NCBI GenBank assembly: GCA_907165275.2
Contig: OU015655.1
Coordinates: 11,172,501-11,236,500, forward strand
Reading direction: 5' to 3'
DNA length: 64,000 nt
From: Zygaena filipendulae
Lineage: Eukaryota > Arthropoda > Insecta > Lepidoptera > Zygaenidae
The notes beneath the pieces are model-generated. The model was given only the letters and a program-made list of their open reading frames with translations, was not told where the DNA came from and made no database searches. Positions 62,401 to 64,000 of the stretch are shown here, in pieces. Every line of letters starts with the position of its first letter. Position 1 is the stretch's first letter. The translations under genes were made by a program, and so were the position numbers.

Positions 62401-63978
62401 TTAACGAGGCGGGTTGGTACGATTTTGTGCTTTGCGGGAGTAGAATTGGCCCTCTGTGATACATCAATGTCTAGAGACCGAGTGGTGAGTACTGATTAGT
62501 CACACGACGTATTTTCGGTACACTATAACTGTTCCGCGGTCTCATCCGCATCAATATCGGGATTCCCGCAGGACCTCCCACAGGACCTCTTAATGGATGA
62601 TATGGGATTAAAAATGTATTTCCTAGGCTAATTAGGCTAAATAACTGTTTCCCGACTTTCTCGCGTTCCTATCTGCGTGAATTTCGAGACTCCCTCGGGA
62701 ACCCGGTTTTGGGACTACCGCAAAACTGATTAGGATTAGTCAGAAATATTGTAGCTTGTGATTAGTGTCATAGTTTTTAGAATTAGTTCTGTAGATCTGG
62801 AACTTCTTAAAGGATTATCTTCTAGTTATTTCAAATTCTTTCAAATTTTTTTACGTTAGTTTGTGGACTCGGACTGTGGTTCGTTTCGGGAAGTAAAGAG
62901 GAAAGTTCATGACATTACCAAATTTTCTTTAAATATTAGTATAAATATAGTTGTCTGCAGTAAGCTTCAGGATTCTTTATTCCGGGTCATATACTATCTC
63001 TATTCAAAATGGCGATCAAACGTAGGTAAACCAACGAATAGGCTAGTTTCCTGGGTAAAAAAATCAAAATTCTATTTAGTCCGTCAGTTAGATAATAAAA
63101 AAATAAAAGACACGTATTTTTTGCTTTTTTAAAATAATGGAAATATGCATAGATAAAGCGCATTAAAGTTTAGGGTGGGGGACTCGTGATGTCACAGCTC
63201 GCTATAACGTGCGAACAAACTGTAGCGAGGCGTGACGTCATGTGAAATTTCGACTTGATATATCTCCGTTATTTTTTGGTTACATAAAAAAAAAAAAAAT
63301 ACGTGTCCAATATTTTTTAATAATCTACAAAACGGACTAAAAAAGAAAATTTAGGAAACTAGCCTATTGCATATTTTAATAGATATAGAAAACCAAAATC
63401 GTTACGCGCCTCTGAGATTGCATTGAACAATTGAAGGGCACAAAACGTGTAGGAGGTGAATTTATCCCCGAAGTAGGCACGTACTATAAAGTTCCAGCTA
63501 TTGAAAGACGAGTTTGCGTGGCTCGTTGGCTATTTATAAAATGGATAATTATGATATTTATTTTATTCACGAAAACAGAGCGCGCAAGGAAAAGCACGCC
63601 GAAGGACCGACCATGTTACAAGGTCACCGTCAAGACGAACTGATATTATAATCCTTTATAATACCCCGCAAAAATTAAAAAATAAATTACAGTGCCACCT
63701 ATCTATTAACAACCACACGTATTTAATAAAAAACTTACAATTGACAGGTAATAAAGCATGTTTTATTCAGCCGTTATCGAAGTAATTTGTTCGAAAAAGG
63801 AAGGTTACAGTGGGTTTTGCTCCCATCTAAAGCCATGAGCAGTAAGCACGTTAGTAGGTATAGAGGTGGTGCGCACTGACTTGGAGGAGTGCTTTCCGTG
63901 CTGGCTGCCGTGCCCCATCACTCGCATCTCCTTCGACACGTTCCCGTTTATAGAGAATGTGTGCTGCGGTTTCTTGTC
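46951..63978 (-). CDS. Membrane adenylyl cyclase, ADCY5/6 class (3' part, 15 exons)
   Basis: Converts ATP to cyclic AMP at the plasma membrane, under G-protein control in this family. Fifteen exons were joined by splice sites with consistent phase; they total 2289 nt, giving 762 residues and a stop. In order: C1b linker (motif VSKEM, then PEDEVNEYL and [10 protein letters not shown], as in ADCY5/6), second six-helix membrane domain, the WKLQA linker helix, C2 catalytic domain, and a 200-residue tail. C2 keeps the residues known in the family for ATP binding and catalysis: Lys in KIKSTG, Asp in YDIWGN, Asn and Arg in NVASRMD, Lys in [15 protein letters not shown] and [20 protein letters not shown] favour ADCY5/6 over other classes. 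The first membrane domain and metal-binding C1a lie beyond the right edge. The C-terminal tail is unusually long and carries a possible premature stop. Class call is by motif memory; the enzyme family itself is certain. Confidence 0.95.
47803..48041. mobile_element. Fold-back MITE family D, copy 2, close to a cyclase splice donor
   Basis: CCGCACTCAGAGTCGATTTT and inverse; complete 239 bp, inserted in the last cyclase intron, 37 bp from the donor of exon 48079-48244. Confidence 0.85.
48079..48244 (-). CDS. Adenylyl cyclase exon: C-terminal tail, part 1
   Basis: Acceptor CCGACAG, donor GTATAA. 55 residues rich in Gly, Ser, Glu and Pro, predicted disordered by eye. Inclusion rests on phase agreement with both neighbours and on GC-rich coding composition; I recall no vertebrate counterpart. 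A fold-back MITE begins only 37 bp beyond its donor side. Confidence 0.75.
48580..48797 (+). mobile_element. Helitron-like copy in cyclase intron
   Basis: (GTCT)n, CAGATTTTCATGCGGTTTTT, end GGTGAACCTGTGGGGCACAG then CTAG. Confidence 0.6.
48861..49013 (-). CDS. Adenylyl cyclase exon: end of C2
   Basis: Acceptor TGTGACAG, donor GTGAGT, 51 residues, phase 0 at both ends. Contains [17 protein letters not shown] followed by VTFFLDG; the Lys of KGKGNM contacts ATP phosphate in the family. Vertebrate ADCY5/6 end soon after this point; here the chain continues. Confidence 0.95.
49098..50047. repeat. Composite inverted-repeat element with CACGTG/GATCAC array, in cyclase intron
   Basis: Left end ACATAGCCAAGTTGGC, right end inverted CAACTTGGCTAAG. 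Inside, 49530-49990 is a tangle of direct and inverted copies of TCACGTGATCACGAAAAATC-like units with ATCGTAGCCAAT, several with the palindrome CACGTG. Confidence 0.6.
49184..49510. mobile_element. MITE family A, copy 3
   Basis: GGCATGTTGACTA start, TAGTCCACATCCC end, two intact GTGACGTCAC palindromes. Lies between the last two C2 exons. Confidence 0.85.
50577..50701 (-). CDS. Adenylyl cyclase exon: C2 active-site core
   Basis: Acceptor TGACAG, donor GTAAGG. Encodes [20 protein letters not shown] then [15 protein letters not shown]: the Asp of YDIWGN, and the Asn and Arg of NVASR, are the purine- and transition-state-binding residues of C2. All are present, so the domain looks functional. 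Confidence 0.98.
51604..51735 (-). CDS. Adenylyl cyclase exon: C2 catalytic domain, part 2
   Basis: Acceptor AATTGCAG, donor GTAAAT. Encodes the variable helix of C2 and then [15 protein letters not shown], which matches the ADCY5/6 version of this segment. The Gly codons at both ends are split across introns. Confidence 0.95.
51764..51930 (-). mobile_element. Helitron-like copy, reverse
   Basis: CTAGCTGTCCCTCGCAGTTT at the left, TAATTAGGCGTGAAAGCGTA inside. Confidence 0.6.
52079..52298 (-). CDS. Adenylyl cyclase exon: C2 catalytic domain, part 1
   Basis: Acceptor TCGACAG, donor GTCAGT, 73 residues. Starts ELYHEQ and contains [37 protein letters not shown] and [13 protein letters not shown]; the Lys of KIKSTG is the adenine-contacting residue in the family. 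Confidence 0.97.
52885..52994 (-). CDS. Adenylyl cyclase exon: helical linker into C2
   Basis: Acceptor TTCGCAG, donor GTAAGT. Encodes [20 protein letters not shown] and PEHVAQHFL, the strongly conserved helix just before the C2 catalytic core in all membrane adenylyl cyclases. Confidence 0.96.
53404..53543 (-). CDS. Adenylyl cyclase exon: helix 12 and linker; GC donor
   Basis: Acceptor GGAGCAG. Carries the last membrane span ([16 protein letters not shown]) and the conserved [15 protein letters not shown] that leads into C2. The only donor that keeps frame with the next exon is GCAAGT, a GC-AG intron; the nearby GTTTAC shifts the frame. Confidence 0.92.
53838..53894 (-). mobile_element. hAT-like element end (fragment)
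   Basis: Reversed: CAGGCACGGATCTACGATTT then GGTTGAGGGGGG, matching the end region of the element at 9678. Confidence 0.45.
53977..54128 (-). CDS. Adenylyl cyclase exon: transmembrane helices 10-11
   Basis: Acceptor GCCACCAG, donor GTGCGT. 50 residues with two hydrophobic spans ([28 protein letters not shown]) and a polar end that joins the next exon through a split Gln codon. Confidence 0.9.
54178..54350 (+). mobile_element. Helitron-like copy, 3'-truncated
   Basis: TCCTTACTTACTAATAAAAA start, TTTCAGGGGTACAGAAAAGG inside; no CTAG end. Confidence 0.55.
54415..54495 (-). CDS. Adenylyl cyclase exon: extracellular loop
   Basis: Acceptor TCCGCAG, donor GTAAGT, 27 residues, phase 0 at both ends. 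Polar, Gly/Ser-rich with the end CYYTMNE; its position between helices 9 and 10 makes it extracellular in the family topology. Much shorter than the equivalent loop of vertebrate ADCY5. Confidence 0.82.
54654..54788. mobile_element. Small hAT-like relic
   Basis: CAGGCACGGAACTAGAATTT at the left, AGATCCGCGCCTAG at the right; shares GGTTGCACCA with the 9678 element. Confidence 0.5.
54999..55115 (-). CDS. Adenylyl cyclase exon: loop and transmembrane helix 9
   Basis: Acceptor GCCGGCAG, donor GTAAGT, 39 residues with phase 0 at both ends. A basic Arg/Ala-rich loop is followed by a hydrophobic helix, [18 protein letters not shown]. Very GC-rich compared with the flanking introns. Confidence 0.9.
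55473..56640 (+). repeat. Interspersed repeat family X, copy C, split by a fold-back element
   Basis: AACCGACTTCCAAAAAGGAG start; the sequence GTCGGTGACAAGCTAAATA stops at 55855 and resumes at about 56549 (GGTTATTTTTAGC). Confidence 0.6.
55856..56548. mobile_element. Fold-back element, arms over 300 bp
   Basis: TAGTCCGGTCAATTTAGAC and the inverse at the other end; almost the whole 693 bp is two arms around a ~50-bp loop. Flanking TAT on both sides may be the target duplication. Confidence 0.85.
56669..57021. mobile_element. TIR element family C, copy 4
   Basis: TATACAACGTGTTAATGAAT and inverse. Confidence 0.85.
57408..57492 (-). CDS. Adenylyl cyclase exon: transmembrane helix 8
   Basis: Acceptor TCTCTAG, donor GTGAGT. 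28 residues after the split codon; the hydrophobic core [20 protein letters not shown] is one membrane span. A second AG seven bases inside the exon would give an early stop, so the upstream one was chosen. Confidence 0.88.
57595..57885. mobile_element. MITE family A, copy 4 (diverged)
   Basis: AGTCTATCGTGTAGATTGAT, one intact GTGACGTCAC, end GACGGACTAATTAGAATTTT. Outer ends degraded. Confidence 0.7.
58065..58162 (-). CDS. Adenylyl cyclase exon: transmembrane helix 7
   Basis: Acceptor GGCAG, donor GTTAGT. After [10 protein letters not shown] comes a hydrophobic run of about 22 residues ([14 protein letters not shown] and on), the first helix of the second membrane domain. It ends in a split Ile codon. 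Confidence 0.9.
58240..58760. repeat. Degenerate minisatellite in cyclase intron
   Basis: Repeating AAGTGACAGTGATAAGGAAA with GTGTCGCAAG pieces, unit about 40-50 bp, interrupted at 58540-58670. Confidence 0.7.
58881..59092 (+). mobile_element. Non-autonomous Helitron with GGAT/TTTA microsatellites
   Basis: TCTACTAATATTATAAACGC start, GGTGAAACCGCGGGGCACAG and CTAG end. Confidence 0.75.
59093..60532. other. Cyclase intron, nothing identified
   Basis: AT-rich; no exon or repeat ends supported. Confidence 0.5.
60533..60560. repeat. (TA)n microsatellite
   Basis: About 14 TA units. Confidence 0.95.
60561..61442. other. Cyclase intron
   Basis: GT-rich, GTGTAG/GTCGTG-type degenerate repeats at 61340-61440 directly past the weak donor; nothing else recognised. 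Confidence 0.5.
61443..61599 (-). CDS. Adenylyl cyclase exon: C1b linker, end
   Basis: Acceptor TCGCAG, weak donor GTTGGC. Contains [23 protein letters not shown] and PFTLTFRD, the conserved C1b stretch that precedes transmembrane helix 7 in class 5/6 cyclases. Phase enters at 2 and leaves at 0. Confidence 0.93.
62006..62147. mobile_element. Short MITE, TGCTACTGCTCCACCTGCG ends
   Basis: Left TGCTACTGCTCCACCTGCGT, right exact inverse; the interior is made of GTTAAC-rich repeats. Confidence 0.85.
62148..63040. other. Cyclase intron
   Basis: A degraded reversed Helitron (GTTCCGCGGTCTCATCCGC) at about 62531; nothing else supported. Confidence 0.4.
63041..63364. mobile_element. MITE family A variant, copy 5
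   Basis: Interior reversed relative to the other copies, but outer ends are GGCTAGTTTCCT and inverse AGGAAACTAGCC, flanked by AATA / TATT. Contains one TGACGTCA. Confidence 0.75.
63365..63880. other. Cyclase intron
   Basis: An open frame at 63431-63643 (plus) has no motif; not called. Confidence 0.4.
63881..63978 (-). CDS. Adenylyl cyclase exon: C1b linker, start
   Basis: Acceptor TCCAG, donor GTCAGT. Encodes 32 residues plus two bases. Contains VSKEMRVMG, which resembles the VSKEM-x-x-MG segment of ADCY5/6 C1b. The His/Ser/Lys-rich end joins the next exon through a split Lys codon. Confidence 0.85.
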
Positions 63979-64000
63979 CTGGACACGAAGACAAACACAA

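Overview
The window is nuclear DNA of an insect, almost certainly a moth or butterfly (Lepidoptera). Evidence: small spliced exons with GT-AG introns of 0.2-7 kb, an AT-rich background, a short (TTAGG)n tract, and very many short interspersed elements of types typical of lepidopteran genomes. The latter include non-autonomous Helitrons that start TCCTACTAATATTATAAA and end in a GC hairpin plus CTAG, tRNA-derived SINE heads, an RTE-type LINE fragment and numerous inverted-repeat MITEs. Nothing bacterial, viral or CRISPR-like was seen.

Three host genes are supported, all on the minus strand. (1) 46951-63978: the 3' two thirds of a membrane adenylyl cyclase of the ADCY5/6 class. Fifteen exons were placed by splice sites; their lengths sum to 2289 nt (762 codons plus stop) with phase kept at every junction. 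They cover the C1b linker, the second membrane domain, the complete C2 catalytic domain and a long C-terminal tail. The 5' exons lie beyond the right edge. (2) 26042-31723: a three-exon gene for an 801-residue protein with eight ~62-residue tandem repeats followed by a short helical C-terminus; I do not recognise it. (3) 15778-22962, perhaps continuing to 8316: alpha-tubulin N-acetyltransferase (ATAT1/MEC-17 family), four firm exons and one likely fifth.

The rest is mostly transposon-derived. 0-7 kb: a gutted pogo/Tigger-like element, MITEs and a nested TIR element. 7-15.7 kb (a probable ATAT intron): a 22-bp minisatellite abutting a splice donor and a 2992-bp hAT-like insertion with a perfect 8-bp target duplication. 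15.9-22.9 kb: ATAT introns with Helitron fragments and GC-rich MITEs. 23.5-29 kb: RTE LINE fragment, SINE, Helitrons and a Harbinger-like MITE. 32-46.6 kb: intergenic, with repeated MITE families, a 0.57-kb palindrome and a second hAT-like element. 46.7-64 kb: adenylyl cyclase exons with MITEs and Helitrons in their introns.

The observations I rate highest are: a 16-bp duplication that puts a stop into the adenylyl cyclase tail just upstream of an in-phase, protein-like continuation; the unidentified repeat protein; the minisatellite starting at a splice donor; and a GC-AG intron in the cyclase. I did not find a convincing new biological system. The genes do not form an operon or an obvious pathway together.
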